Positions 29,707 through 40,519 are shown, counted from the stretch's first letter. The stretch is DNA of 64,000 nt from Naumovozyma dairenensis CBS 421 (GCF_000227115.2 NC_016479.1:1548686-1612685), one strand, 5' to 3'. Numbers and translations: made by a program. The notes: generated by a model from the letters alone, not told the origin.

Positions 29707-31937
29707 ATGAAGAAACAAGTTCAAGCATCTGAATTGAAATGGAAATCAGTGGAAATTCCAGATACATTAGATGATTTCGGTGGGTTTTAGGTTTAGAAGA
29801 AATTGATGGTGTTGATGTCAAAATCATCGATGGGAAAGCCCAGTTCTTTGCCAAAGAGGATGGTGATCTTATTCGAACCTCTGATGCTGATGCTGATAAT
29901 AATAGAGACGAGGAGCAAGAAGGTGATGAAGAAGTTGAATTAATCGAGTTTAAGAATATGGATGATTTGGAAGATGGTGAATTAAGCTCAGCTGCTTCTT
30001 CTGATAACGAGGGTGGGGAAGCGGAAGAGGAGCAACAGGAGCAACAGGAAGAAGAAGAGAAAGATGAAGACGACGATGGCGGAGAACGAAAGGCTGATGA
30101 GCTAGAAAGCAATGTCTTTAATGCTGATGTTGATGTAGATGACTTGGCTCCCATCGATTTACCTGAATGGACTAACTTAGCTAAATTTTCATTAACTATA
30201 TTACAGGGTTTACAAAGTTTAGGATTTACCAAACCAACAGCCATTCAAGCTAAGGCAATTCCATATGCTCTTGAGAACGCCGATATAATGGGTAAGGCAT
30301 CTACCGGTTCAGGTAAGACTTTAGCATATGGTATCCCAATTTTGGAAAACTTAATTAAGACAGCTAAAAAAGATAGCTCTCAGACAGATGGGATAAAAAA
30401 TAAACCAATCGCATTAATCTTTACGCCAACAAGAGAATTGGCTCAACAGGTTACCAAACATTTACAAAATATAAGTCAACTATTTTTGAAAAATTCACCA
30501 TACGCAATTTTATCATTAACAGGTGGTTTGTCTATTCAAAAACAAGAAAGATTATTGAAATATGATAATAGTGGTAAAATAGTGATTGCTACGCCTGGTA
30601 GATTCTTAGAATTATTAGAAAAAAACAATGATTTAATTGAAAGATTCTGTCAAATTGATACCTTAGTATTAGATGAAGCAGATAGATTATTGCAAGATGG
30701 TCATTTCGATGAATTTGAGAAAATTCTGAAATACTTAGGTCAAAAACGTAAAGAATTAAAATTAAAGAAAGCCAATCAATATTGGCAGACAATGATTTAT
30801 TCAGCAACTTTTTCAATTGATCTATTTGATAAGTTAGCCAATTCATCATGGAAATCGAACAAGAAGATTAAACAATATGAAAATGAAATGGAAACTGTTT
30901 TGCATCATCTGATGAATAAAATTCATTTCCAATCTAAACCAATTATAATAGATATGAATCCAGATCAAAAGATTAGTTCGCAAATTAAAGAATCGCTAAT
31001 AGAATGTGCACCAACTGAGCGTGATTTATATTGTTATTATTTCATCACCATGTATCCAGGATCAACATTAATCTTCTGTAATGCCATTGAATCAGTAAAG
31101 AAATTAAGCGCCATGTTAAACATTTTAAAAATATCTTCATTCCAAATACATTCATCAATGACTCAAAAGAACCGTCTAAAAAATTTGGAAAAATATCAAC
31201 AACAAGCTCTGGTAAATACTCCATTGGGGAAACCAACAGTATTGATTGCTAGTGATGTTGCTGCAAGAGGATTGGATATTCCCGATATTAAACATGTCAT
31301 TCATTATCATTTACCTCGTTCAGCAGACGTTTATATTCATAGATCTGGTAGAACGGCTCGTGCAGACAATGAAGGTGTATCAGTTATGGTGTGTTCACCA
31401 CAAGAAGCTATGGGCCCATTGAGGAAATTAAGAAAAGTTTTGGCAGATAAAAGCGGTAGTAGTAAAAGCTTTAAGAACAAGAAATGGCAGAAGACTGTTC
31501 CATTGTTACCCATTGAGATTGATATTGTTTCTCAATTGAGAGAAAGGTCAAAATTGGCGAGTGAACTGGCTGATCATGATATGGCTTCTTCATCTTTAAG
31601 AAAAGATGATAATTGGATGAAGAAAGCTGCCGATGACCTAGGTATCGATATCGATTCAGATGAAGAAGATAAAGATAGTATATTACATAGAAGTAAAACG
31701 AAGAAGCAAAACAAAACAATGGATAAAGATAAGACGAAATATATGAGAGCACAACTAAATGAGCTTTTGAGACAACCTTTACGTAAGGATATGAGAAAAA
31801 AGTATTTGACAGGTGGTCTGTTTAATTTAGCTGATGATTTAGTAAAGAAAAGAGGACATGATACTATCATTGGGTTTAATAAAGTTGATGCTCTTGAGAC
31901 ATTAAAAGCTAAGAAAAATAAAAGACAGAAGAAGTAA
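29707..31937 (+). pseudogene. MAK5: MAK5, DEAD-box RNA helicase for 60S ribosome assembly; one-base frameshift near the 5' end as sequenced
   Basis: Nucleolar helicase for pre-60S maturation. The main frame (from 29958 at the first Met, 659 codons) holds all motifs: Q motif SLGFTKPTAIQ, ASTGSGKT, PTRELAQQV, LDEADRLL, SAT and HRSGRTARA, then a Lys-rich tail. The N-terminus is upstream in another frame: ATG at 29707 gives MKKQVQASELKWKSVEIPDT and then LDDFGGF before a TAG at 29788-29790. The frame one base back resumes with GLEEIDGVDVK and joins the main frame. S. cerevisiae Mak5 reads DDFGGF, one residue, then GLEEIDGVDV, so one base is missing at 29785-29790 (a T4 tract). MAK5 is essential in S. 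cerevisiae, so an error in the sequence is the most likely reason. Confidence 0.93.
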
Positions 31938-32244
31938 ATAAACAACTGTTGGATAGATTAGCTGTAGTGTTTATTTAAAAGATTTAAATCATATATAGAA
32001 ATGTATAGTAATGAGTTACTGTTTTCAAGAAAAAAAAGCATGAAAAATGACCAATTAAAAATATTATGTAATCTTTTCTATTGGAAAATGGTTAAATGTA
32101 CAAAAGTTTTAGGATTGAGAAATTTATCAGTTACAAAATACTATGATATAGTTTTTAGATCTCCTCTATATTAAAATCTTCTTTGTTTCTTTTTTTAATT
32201 TGCCCGTTAATTGATTAATGATATAATGAATGATATTAATTTAT
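31938..32244. other. MAK5-SUP45 convergent 3' region
   Basis: 307 bp of AT-rich sequence between two convergent genes; shared transcription-termination region, no gene seen. Confidence 0.5.
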
Positions 32245-33561
32245 TTAGATAAAATCGTAATCAGATTCTTCTTCATCTTCATCATAATATTCGTCATCAG
32301 AATCATCAGCTAATTGCTCGAAGTTAACCTTATAACGTAAAAGACCACCGATACCACCGAAACCAGTGACAAATTGGGCACCTTCTGAAGACTTATCTGT
32401 AATGAACTCTAGAGTGGCACCGAATTCTTTATAATGTTCTGCTAACCATTCGACAAGAGGTTTATCAGACACAGCTTCCGTTTCTTTACCTGTGGCTTTA
32501 TCCATTACATATGATTTATCTTTTTGATTTGGTTTAACGAACTTAATAACTTCTTCATCTTCAGAATTCTTGAAGATATATCTTACAGTATCCAAATTTT
32601 CGTGAACAATCAAAGTTTCAACTGCACCAAGATCTAACGCCTTCAAAGTATCATCAATACCGTAACAGAATTTACCAGTATCTTGAGATATTTCATCGAA
32701 GTAACTATCTAATAGTTTCTTTTCTTGAACAAACTTGACATTAGACAAAGCTTCAGCGGAAAGTTCGATGGCTTGATTGAACCCGTTTTCACCACCATAG
32801 GAAATATCAACAATTTGAACAACTTTGGCGGACAATCTTGGATCGAATAATTCTGATTTAGCTAAATCAGTCTTGAAATCAGCAGAACCAGCTAACACTA
32901 ACCCCTTAACGTTCACTTTATCATTAGTAATGAAATTTTGCACAGCGACTTCTGCAACTTTTCTGATATAATTATGTCTCTTTTCTTCTCTTAAACGAGC
33001 AAAACGAACAGCGGATTGACCACCTCTACCGTGCTTCTTTGGTAAATCCACTGTGAATTTATGTAAGACTGTTCTTGAATTACCTGCAAGAAGACCGAAT
33101 AAAGTACCTTGCCCATCCATAACGATGAACCCAAACTTATCATCAGCTTCTAACAATTCAGATAAAACTTCAGTATGGAATTTATTATCACATAAATATA
33201 AGGAAGTATTTATAGGTTTGTATGGTTCGATATCGAATGTAACTTTCTTTTCTTTACCATCTTCAGTGATGATATCCCCACAGTACAGCACTAACCCGTT
33301 TGGTGGTAGTTTATTGTATAATTTCAGTTTTTGTTGTGTGGAGGTAATGGCTGATAAGACAGAAAGACGGTTAACTCTTGATTTAATATTTGATGCAGTA
33401 CCATATTCATCAGTCAACATCTTTTGTGTCAATGCAATTTGACCCTTTGGTGGGATGACCAAAGAAATCATGGACGTACCATTACCTCTTGCCTTTTGTA
33501 AAGAGGTAATTAATTTCTTGACTTTCCAAATTTCAATGTTCTTTTCTGCGTCAGTTTCCAT
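32245..33561 (-). CDS. SUP45: SUP45, translation release factor eRF1
   Basis: 438 residues (S. cerevisiae 437). eRF1 reads all three stop codons in the ribosomal A site and triggers peptide release with eRF3 (Sup35). Stop-recognition motifs are NIKS (residues 58-61) and YLCDNKF; the catalytic GGQ is at about 180-182 within [10 protein letters not shown]; the C-terminal domain ends in the usual acidic tail ([16 protein letters not shown]). All key residues are intact, so the code is expected to be standard at stops. Confidence 0.98.
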   Translation of the reverse strand: METDAEKNIEIWKVKKLITSLQKARGNGTSMISLVIPPKGQIALTQKMLTDEYGTASNIKSRVNRLSVLSAITSTQQKLKLYNKLPPNGLVLYCGDIITEDGKEKKVTFDIEPYKPINTSLYLCDNKFHTEVLSELLEADDKFGFIVMDGQGTLFGLLAGNSRTVLHKFTVDLPKKHGRGGQSAVRFARLREEKRHNYIRKVAEVAVQNFITNDKVNVKGLVLAGSADFKTDLAKSELFDPRLSAKVVQIVDISYGGENGFNQAIELSAEALSNVKFVQEKKLLDSYFDEISQDTGKFCYGIDDTLKALDLGAVETLIVHENLDTVRYIFKNSEDEEVIKFVKPNQKDKSYVMDKATGKETEAVSDKPLVEWLAEHYKEFGATLEFITDKSSEGAQFVTGFGGIGGLLRYKVNFEQLADDSDDEYYDEDEEESDYDFI

Positions 33562-33755
33562 ATTTTCGGTTGGCTAATTCTTGTATACGTTCGAAGTGGA
33601 TTGGTCAACTTGTAACTATATATATTATGTATTGTTTTAGATAATAAAGTAGCGAGGTTGCTAATAGCTGTTTTATTCATAATAGGTATGTTTTTTTGCC
33701 AATCTCATCGTTATTGAAAATTTTTCAAATTGGTTAACATACGTAAAGCAATTTG

Positions 33756-33764
33756 GTCACGTGA
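33756..33764. promoter_or_regulatory. E-box GTCACGTGA in SUP45 promoter
   Basis: CACGTG with TCA/TGA flanks is the high-affinity Cbf1 (also Tye7/Pho4) form. It matches centromere element CDEI, but no AT-rich CDEII or CDEIII follows, so a promoter role is preferred. Confidence 0.5.
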
Positions 33765-34724
33765 TCTGTAAAATTTGGGTGTCTCAAAATTATATATGAG
33801 GCTAACGACGGATATGGTATTTAATTAATACTTCTAGTATCTAAATAGATTACTCTAAGTTGAGTTGTTATAGCTTAAGGTTAGTAATTGCCCACGGAAA
33901 TAGGTTTATCTCCTCTATTTTGAAGCTTTGTAAAAGATACTAGGTTGACCTTATTTTACAGATGAAAGATTAAAGGACTACTGTAATTCTTTTTTTGTGG
34001 TTTTATTCTATCCTCCAAAAGCATATCAAGTTTTATATCATATCCATACTTTTCCATAAAGTTTACTGACCTCTCTAAAAAAATAGGGAATCATGTACAT
34101 AAATTTTTGTTGAAAGTTTTCTTTCTACTATCGTAGAGGGAAGTTTTTACTATCATTAAAAGGAAGTGAGGAACTTTCCTGACTTTCTAGTGAAACAAGG
34201 GGGTACTATTGAATAAGTTTTGTTTTCGAATAACAATTAGTAGTAGTAGTTGATCATATCAGTTAGACGTGATTTACTTCTTATTGGTAGTTCAGGGTTA
34301 TCTATTAACACGTTTAAGTACAATATACAGGTAGTTACAGTCACTTATTTTATATAATAATCATAGAGCATAATAAGGCAAATCAGGGTACAACTAGTAT
34401 TCAGCTTATGCTATCCCGTCCTTAAATCTGTAAATCTAGCTATGGTCTAAGGCAAACAAATCAATTTTAGAGAATTCGTTGTTTATTTTTTATAAATTAA
34501 TCATTAATTTTTTACGAAATCTCAACTTTCAAAATTAAAGTAAACTAGAATACAAAAATAAACAAAGAGTACAACCAAAATCAAACGGTAAAACTAATGA
34601 ACCAAGATAATATATCTACCTTGAACTTATACCTCTAGGGTAATAAATAATTTCTTGCTTAAGGGGTTTGGTTTCCGAATTGCGAAAAAATAAGTAATGG
34701 TCACAGCCTATTACTTTTGAAAGA

Positions 34725-34746
34725 ATTAGGGGAGCGTTCCCCTAAT
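34725..34746. promoter_or_regulatory. Inverted STRE hairpin
   Basis: Arms ATTAGGGGA and TCCCCTAAT are perfectly complementary around a GCGT loop. Each arm carries an AGGGG/CCCCT Msn2/4-type core. It lies about 175 bp upstream of the gene at 34919. Confidence 0.5.
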
Positions 34747-34918
34747 ACGGCTTTACATAGACTTACTTACTACACAAAGAGCGATATCATATATCTAGGA
34801 TATTTTTGGGTAAACTATAGACTAGCTGTTCTCCCGCTATATCATAAACAAACCGAACACATTTTTTTTATTTATTGGGAAAAATAACTAACATTGCTTC
34901 CTATTCTCAACTTACAAG

Positions 34919-35581
34919 ATGATGAACAGATACCCAATCTCACTTACATACAGAGACGAAACTGTAACCAGGAAAACTGCATCTAAGAACCTTACTCCTG
35001 AACTTTTGGAATCATTGATCTCTCAAGCATTCTTAATACAAAAGGCTTTCATTACAAAACATGTCTTTTGGAAGAAAAATGATGATGATGTTCAAAGACC
35101 ATTAACGATCTTAGATGATTTCGAAAAATTACGTGAAAATCATCTAACAAATCATTCTAGTCATCTTTACATCTTTGATGAAGTTCCCACTATTGAATCA
35201 GATGGGAAAGGGAATGATAATAATATTATAATTCATAAATCTCAATTGGATGATATCATCCAAGCTATTCAAAGATTAGATGATAGAACTTTACATAAGG
35301 AAATGGAAGAATTTAGGTCTAAAGCTACAAATGAAGATGATATATTCCCTTCTTTCAATATTCAAAGAGGTTCAGATGGTTGTCTTCGAATTTCTATCCC
35401 TCCGACAAATTCTACATTAAGTTCTTTTTTCTCTCATATTACTAGTGAAGAAGAACTGACAAAATGTATTAAGAATTGTCTAGATCATGAAAAATGTTTA
35501 GGAACTAAAAATCAAGAAGGTACCGATGGTGGAACAAAGCATACTAAGCCAGAAAAAACCCCTCCAAAAACAATTATGTAA
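34919..35581 (+). CDS. Unrecognised protein with PB1-like N-terminus, between SUP45 and ADH
   Basis: 220 residues; I do not recognise it. Residues 4-90 have the pattern of a PB1/ubiquitin-like fold: strand pair YPISLTYRDETVTRKT, helix TPELLESLISQAFLIQ, then KKNDDDVQRPLTILDDFEKL, which resembles the acidic OPCA segment, and a last strand LYIFDEV. Residues 107-137 look like an amphipathic helix (QLDDIIQAIQRLDDRTLHKE). The tail is low-complexity with Thr/Lys/Pro and no WxxL Atg8-binding motif. In S. cerevisiae the sister region between ADH1 and IRA2 carries the autophagy receptors ATG34 and ATG19, so an Atg19-like origin is conceivable, but the orientation is opposite and the protein is half as long. 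Coding is likely (good length, ATG, stress-type promoter); function unknown. Confidence 0.65.
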   Translation: MMNRYPISLTYRDETVTRKTASKNLTPELLESLISQAFLIQKAFITKHVFWKKNDDDVQRPLTILDDFEKLRENHLTNHSSHLYIFDEVPTIESDGKGNDNNIIIHKSQLDDIIQAIQRLDDRTLHKEMEEFRSKATNEDDIFPSFNIQRGSDGCLRISIPPTNSTLSSFFSHITSEEELTKCIKNCLDHEKCLGTKNQEGTDGGTKHTKPEKTPPKTIM

Positions 35582-36889
35582 CGTTTCAGCAAGGGTCTCA
35601 TGAATCATGCCTTTTTAAATAATATCTAAACAATAATTATGTATATTGGTGGGTCGATATTTGGAAGTATAAAACAAGGCCTTTGTCAAATTTACTGAAA
35701 CCAATCATATGCTCTACCTGACCCCTTATTTTCTTCATATTTCAGAACGTAAATGCAATAAATACGTCCGTTGGTCACAATAACAACTGGAAGGTTTACT
35801 TCTTTTGTTACTATAATAGGCTTCAACTTAAAATAATAATTTAATATTTAATACGAATAGAATATTAATGTAACAGTAAATGGAGGCATATAGAAAGTGA
35901 CAGGACTTTAATTTTCCTTGATTAAAGTTGGGCATCCACTCAAAAACCCAGACATCCGGAATCCATCCAAAAATTTAAGATCTTATATCACGATCCGTTT
36001 CACTACGCACTTACCCCAAGATACCTATTTTAATGGGTAGGGTTCCTGTGAGGAAGAGAAGGTCTTGGGTCGCGAACCAAAAAAAACAATTGTTTCTACC
36101 AAAAATAATAAGACTTAACCTATGAGGTATCTATACCCTAAGGGTAAAAGTAGTTTCATAGTTTCTCGAAAACGGATTGTTTGGGGATTTCTTCTTGTTG
36201 TCTTGTCAATATAAATGTATTTGAATATAATTTATATACGGATAGCAAATGCCTATCTAAATTAATTCTAAATACTTCAACTTATTCTAGTTTGTCTCCA
36301 TAAAAAAAGTGTTAGTTGTGGGGCATCTATTGGTTGAAGTCGTACTCACTTACATGCACTTTATTCTCATGCTTTTTTCTCTTTCACTTCACTGAAGCTT
36401 AGAACCCTAATACAGTCCTAATCGGAAAAAGAAAGCCCGAGTTTTTTGACCATGTTATGGTTCTCCCCAAATTGAGATCTTTTTTCCAAATTACCGTGTT
36501 GTCTCGCGCGCGTTGTTCAACTTTCTTCAGAATATTCTTTGGGAAAAAGCTGGGACGAGCGAATTTTACAAGATATCAAAATCTAATCTATGATGGAAAA
36601 CCAAAGAAATCTGCCTCTACAAAGGTTGATCAGCCCATCTGTACTTGTTTGACACCTACATGTTGTTACGTGCTGGCTAACCCGTACGTTCTATACCCAT
36701 ACATCCACGTACAAAGGATCATTTTGCTCCAAACGGTCTTCCAAGTGTTTTTGGTATACATATATATAGACTCCAAGATTCAATTTTTATATTATGTTTT
36801 GAAATAATCTTTTTGCAATTTTTTTCCTTGTTTTGCTTTCTTGTTAGTTTTATTTTTCAATAAACCAACCAAACAAAAACTTGAAAAAA
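35582..36889. other. Long ADH promoter region
   Basis: 1,308 bp. A 116-codon frame at 36457-36807 overlaps the core promoter and is rejected. Elements seen: Rap1-like sites at 35944-35956 and 36693-36705, a weaker one at 36679-36691, a Tbf1-type AACCCTAA (36403-36410), CTTCC (Gcr1 core) near 36739, and a TATATATA box near 36758-36767. Confidence 0.6.
36679..36706 (+). promoter_or_regulatory. Tandem Rap1-like sites in ADH promoter
   Basis: ATACCCATACATC (36693-36705) agrees with 12 of 13 positions of the Rap1 consensus ACACCCRYACAYM. TAACCCGTACGTT directly before it agrees less well (9 of 13). They lie about 185-210 bp before the ATG and some 60 bp before the TATA box, as in glycolytic-gene promoters. 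Confidence 0.55.
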
Positions 36890-37945
36890 ATGTCTGCTCC
36901 AGTTATCCCAAAAACCCAAAAAGCTGTTATCTTCGAAACCAACGGTGGTAAATTAGAATACAAAGATATTCCAGTCCCAGTTCCAAAGTCTACTGAAATC
37001 TTGATCAATGTTAAGTACTCTGGTGTCTGTCACACTGATTTACACGCCTGGAAGGGTGACTGGCCATTAGCCACCAAGTTACCATTAGTCGGTGGTCACG
37101 AAGGTGCTGGTATTGTTGTCCAAGTCGGTGAAAACGTCCAAGGTTGGAAAGTCGGTGACTTAGCCGGTATTAAATGGTTAAACGGTTCTTGTATGGCCTG
37201 TGAATACTGTGAATTAGGTAACGAATCTAACTGTCCTAACGCTGATTTGTCCGGTTACACTCACGATGGTTCTTTCCAACAATACGCTACTGCTGATGCC
37301 GTTCAAGCTGCCAGAATCCCACAAGGTACTGATTTGGCTGAAGTTGCTCCAGTTTTATGTGCTGGTATCACTGTCTACAAGGCTTTGAAATCCGCTAACT
37401 TGAGAGCTGGTGAATGGGTTGCCATTTCCGGTGCTGCTGGTGGTTTAGGTTCCTTAGCTGTCCAATACGCCAAGGCTATGGGTTACAGAATCTTGGGTAT
37501 TGACGGTGGTGAAGAAAAGGAAAAATTATTCAGAGAATTAGGTGGTGAAATCTTCATTGACTTCACTAAGACCAAGGACATTGTCGGTGACATCATCAAG
37601 GCTACCAACGGTGGTGCTCACGGTGTTATCAACGTTTCCGTCTCTGAAGCTGCTATCGGTGCTTCCACTGAATACTGTAGAGCTAACGGTACTGTCGTCT
37701 TAGTCGGTTTACCACGTGATGCTAAGTGTAAGTCTGATGTCTTCAACCAAGTCGTCAAGTCTATCTCCATTGTCGGTTCTTACGTCGGTAACAGAGCTGA
37801 TACTAGAGAAGCTTTGGACTTCTTCTCCAGAGGTTTAGTCAAGTCTCCAATCCACATTGCCCCATTATCTGACTTACCAGAAATTTTCGGCAAGATGGAA
37901 AAGGGTCAAATTGTTGGTAGATATGTTGTTGACACCTCCAAATAA
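36890..37945 (+). CDS. ADH5: Alcohol dehydrogenase, zinc-dependent, cytosolic (ADH5/ADH1 type)
   Basis: 351 residues from the ATG at 36890 (S. cerevisiae Adh5 351, Adh1 348). It interconverts acetaldehyde and ethanol with NAD(H). Catalytic zinc ligands are in GVCHTD (Cys47) and GGHEGAG (His70); the structural zinc loop is [17 protein letters not shown]; the NAD-binding turn is [10 protein letters not shown]. There is no mitochondrial presequence. Codon use is strongly biased to preferred yeast codons (GGT, TTG/TTA, AAG, GTC, GCT), unlike its neighbours, and the promoter has Rap1-like sites; together they suggest a highly expressed enzyme. By position (SUP45 - ADH - MRPS9) it is the ADH5 locus, though its expression profile looks more like ADH1. 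Confidence 0.96.
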   Translation: MSAPVIPKTQKAVIFETNGGKLEYKDIPVPVPKSTEILINVKYSGVCHTDLHAWKGDWPLATKLPLVGGHEGAGIVVQVGENVQGWKVGDLAGIKWLNGSCMACEYCELGNESNCPNADLSGYTHDGSFQQYATADAVQAARIPQGTDLAEVAPVLCAGITVYKALKSANLRAGEWVAISGAAGGLGSLAVQYAKAMGYRILGIDGGEEKEKLFRELGGEIFIDFTKTKDIVGDIIKATNGGAHGVINVSVSEAAIGASTEYCRANGTVVLVGLPRDAKCKSDVFNQVVKSISIVGSYVGNRADTREALDFFSRGLVKSPIHIAPLSDLPEIFGKMEKGQIVGRYVVDTSK

Positions 37946-38330
37946 ACGAATTAATATTTTATGATTAACGAATTATATATATATTTTTTATAGTGTTTTC
38001 CAATTTTAATAGAATATTAGAATTTTATGTTTGATATATTATTACATACAAAGTTTTTACTAAAGACTAAATACTATTTAAGAGTGAAGTAAAATATCTT
38101 GTAGTTTATTTCTGTTCTGTTCATATGATCTCTTTCTTCATAATGAGGTTTGATCTTTGTTACCCGCAGGGACTATAAGGAATAATTTATACTTGTAGCA
38201 TAAACATCCAAAAGACCGAGACAAGAAATAACTTCTCTGAGTATATATATTGATCCTTAAGGTGACCTGACTTTTCTCACACAAGGGCAAAGAGTGGAAG
38301 GCGTTACGACGAATCACCGCAATACCACTC
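37946..38330. other. ADH-MRPS9 intergenic
   Basis: 385 bp: ADH terminator and MRPS9 promoter. No further gene seen. Confidence 0.5.
37973..37990 (+). terminator. ADH 3'-end element
   Basis: A TATATATATA run followed by T6, beginning 28 bp after the stop codon; TATATA-type efficiency elements direct yeast mRNA 3'-end formation. Confidence 0.45.
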
Positions 38331-39212
38331 ATGCTTATCAGGCAGCTAATAACTAGGAGAGTTTGCTCTCCCTTGTTATGGAATAATAAGACATGTTTTT
38401 CGAGATCTTTTACTGTCTCAGGATTCTCAAATGACTATCATAAAAATACAGAAGCTATAGACCCCTATAAACGTGTTGTTCCTAAACTTTCTACGTTTTA
38501 TTCTGCGAATCCAATCCATGAAGACGTGATTAATAGACTAGAAAGTCTTTTACGTAAATATATAAAACTTCCCACTATTAAATCACAACCGAGTTCACAG
38601 CTGCAACAAAAGAGAACTTCATGGTTGTCGTTTGAAGATTATGCTTTAATCGGAGGTGGGACAAGATTAAAGCCAATACATTATACTCATCTATTAACGC
38701 TTTTAAACAGGTTGAATAATATTGATCCACAATTGACTAATGACGAAATAAAAATGAATTATCTTATTTCTAATAAAAAAAGTTCAATTCAAGCAAATCA
38801 AAATGTAATCAAAACGTTAGATGAACTGGGGAGAAGTGTAGCCATTGGTAGAAGGAAGGCTGCTTCGGCAAAAGTATATGTGGTAAGGGGTCAAGGAGAT
38901 ATCCTAGTCAACGGTCGTCAACTGAATGATTACTTTGTCGAATTAAAGGATAGGGATTCCATTATGTATCCATTACGTGTCATTGATTCTGTCGGTAAAT
39001 ATAATATCTTTGCGACTACCTCTGGTGGAGGTCCAACGGGACAAGCTGAAGCTATAATGCATGCTATTGGTAAGGCATTGGTTGTATTTAATCCGTTATT
39101 GAAATCGAGATTACATAAATCTGGAGTGTTAAGTAGAGATTATAGACACGTTGAGAGAAAGAAACCTGGTAAGAGGAAGGCCAGAAAGATGCCTATGTGG
39201 GTCAAGAGATAG
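38331..39212 (+). CDS. MRPS9: MRPS9, mitochondrial small-subunit ribosomal protein uS9
   Basis: 293 residues (S. cerevisiae 278). The N-terminus is Arg/Ser-rich and free of acidic residues for about 35 residues ([15 protein letters not shown]), a mitochondrial targeting sequence. The C-terminal uS9 domain is clear: [52 protein letters not shown] and the end [18 protein letters not shown]. The C-terminal tail reaches the decoding centre in uS9 proteins. Next to ADH as in YBR145W-YBR146W. Confidence 0.96.
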   Translation: MLIRQLITRRVCSPLLWNNKTCFSRSFTVSGFSNDYHKNTEAIDPYKRVVPKLSTFYSANPIHEDVINRLESLLRKYIKLPTIKSQPSSQLQQKRTSWLSFEDYALIGGGTRLKPIHYTHLLTLLNRLNNIDPQLTNDEIKMNYLISNKKSSIQANQNVIKTLDELGRSVAIGRRKAASAKVYVVRGQGDILVNGRQLNDYFVELKDRDSIMYPLRVIDSVGKYNIFATTSGGGPTGQAEAIMHAIGKALVVFNPLLKSRLHKSGVLSRDYRHVERKKPGKRKARKMPMWVKR

Positions 39213-39550
39213 ACCAATCAACCTCAATATATTCTTTTATTTACTTTGTCATGCGTATTTGTATATGTATGTATCGTACGGACTTACTTTATTCTTGTTA
39301 ATATATTATAATACTCAAAGGGTAGGTCTTGTTATTTTAACGTAAGTTATTGATTGAATTCAAAGATACTATATAGTTACAATGCTTAACTTTTATATTA
39401 TCCTTTTATTTAGTCAGTGTCCGTATGGAAAATTAATATTTGCTGATAAAACTTTAGCCATATGAACTAATGAAAAGAAATGGTATTAATGCACGAAAAC
39501 TTCGAGAACTCAGCAGGATTAAGAACTTAAACATCACACAGTGACGCAGA
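39213..39550. other. MRPS9-RIB7 intergenic, inversion breakpoint
   Basis: 338 bp without a gene. In S. cerevisiae MRPS9 is followed by RTC2, here by RIB7, so a rearrangement junction lies in this interval. I see no repeat or tRNA in it. Confidence 0.55.
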
Positions 39551-40294
39551 ATGTCAATTTTACCATTAAGAACGGAATTGATACCCTTTCTGAATCCATA
39601 TCTACCTGCATCGCCTGTAAAGAATGGGAAGGTATCTGTCACTTTAACTTATGCTCAATCCATAGATGCAAAAATATCAAAAGGACCTGGTATAAGAACT
39701 GCGATATCACATGCTGAAACAAAATCAATGACACATTACTTACGATATCATCATGATGCAATATTGGTTGGCAGTGGAACTGCTCTTGCTGATGATCCTG
39801 GCTTGAATTGTAAATGGGTTCCTGCAAATAACAATTACACGAAGTCTTTTGACAACTCTCCAAGACCGATTATATTGGATACTAAACAAAAATGGAGCTT
39901 TAAAGGTTCAAAGATGTATGATCTATTTATGGCAAAGGAAGGTAAATCACCAATCGTGATAGTAACCAAAGCTCCTACTAAAGAAGAAGAATATGTTAGC
40001 TATTTGGTATGCCCGTCTGATCCCACAACGGGCTATGTAGATTGGAAAGAATTATTGCAAAGACTGAATAATGAATATGGAATAAATTCTGTAATGATAG
40101 AAGGAGGTGCAAATGTTATTCAACAACTATTGACAAAGCCAGATATAGTTGACAACTTGATCGTTACTATTGGTTCGATATATTTAGGGAAATCCGGAGT
40201 GGGAGTCAGCCCTGATAATTCTGTTGAACTTACTGACATTGACTGGTGGAAAGGTACTACAGATACAATTATGTGTGCTCGACTTTCCTCATAG
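39551..40294 (+). CDS. RIB7: RIB7, 2,5-diamino-6-ribosylamino-pyrimidinone 5'-phosphate reductase
   Basis: 247 residues (S. cerevisiae 244). NADPH-dependent reductase of the second step of riboflavin synthesis, before deamination, as is usual in fungi. RibD-C-type fold: VTLTYAQSIDAKISKGPGIR at the start, HYLRYHHDAILVGSGTALAD and DPGLNCKW, RPIILDTKQKW, INSVMIEGGANVIQQLL and TIGSIYLGKSG. RIB3 of the same pathway is at 60245, but the two are not linked functionally by position. Confidence 0.96.
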   Translation: MSILPLRTELIPFLNPYLPASPVKNGKVSVTLTYAQSIDAKISKGPGIRTAISHAETKSMTHYLRYHHDAILVGSGTALADDPGLNCKWVPANNNYTKSFDNSPRPIILDTKQKWSFKGSKMYDLFMAKEGKSPIVIVTKAPTKEEEYVSYLVCPSDPTTGYVDWKELLQRLNNEYGINSVMIEGGANVIQQLLTKPDIVDNLIVTIGSIYLGKSGVGVSPDNSVELTDIDWWKGTTDTIMCARLSS

Positions 40295-40370
40295 TTAGTG
40301 TACATTAATAGACACCAATAAAAGCAAAGAAAATATTATTGTACAACTTTGTATAATGTAATATAATAGT

Positions 40371-40406
40371 GGTATATATATATTCTTATATATATATATA
40401 TATACC
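40371..40406. terminator. AT palindrome between convergent RIB7 and RPB5
   Basis: GGTATATATATA ... TATATATATACC forms a near-perfect inverted repeat around TTCTTA-like sequence. Lying between two convergent genes, it probably supplies TATATA 3'-end elements to both strands. Confidence 0.5.
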
Positions 40407-40519
40407 AAAACGTTATTTGTATGCATCAGAACCATTCTTCTTTTAAATATCCCATTATGGCCCATGGAGTACCATTTGTCTTTTATCATGTGGTTTATTC
40501 AACGTCAATCAATGATCAA

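Larger units (their letters stand above)
33562..34918. other. Divergent promoter region of SUP45 and the 34919 gene
   Basis: 1,357 bp, no gene found. It includes a TCACGTGA-type E-box (33757-33764) about 195 bp from SUP45, and on the other side AGGGG/CCCCT stress-type elements arranged as a hairpin at 34725-34746 about 175 bp before the 34919 gene, with another AAGGGG near 34659. Confidence 0.5.

Noticed and set aside
29785..29795. Programmed +1 frameshift in MAK5 at TTT TAG G
   Set aside because: A +1 slip gives RFRRN and a stop, not the GLEEIDGVDV frame; a -1 shift would be needed and the 0-frame codons GGG TTT lack a classic slippery heptamer.
33756..33764. GTCACGTGA as centromere element CDEI
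   Set aside because: No 78-86 bp AT-rich CDEII or CDEIII-like TGTTT...CCGAA sequence on either side; a Cbf1-type promoter site is simpler. Naumovozyma centromeres differ, so this rests on the canonical pattern only.
36457..36807. 116-codon + frame upstream of ADH
   Set aside because: It overlaps the Rap1-like sites, TATA box and core promoter of ADH, has no recognisable similarity and a Cys/Phe-rich random composition.
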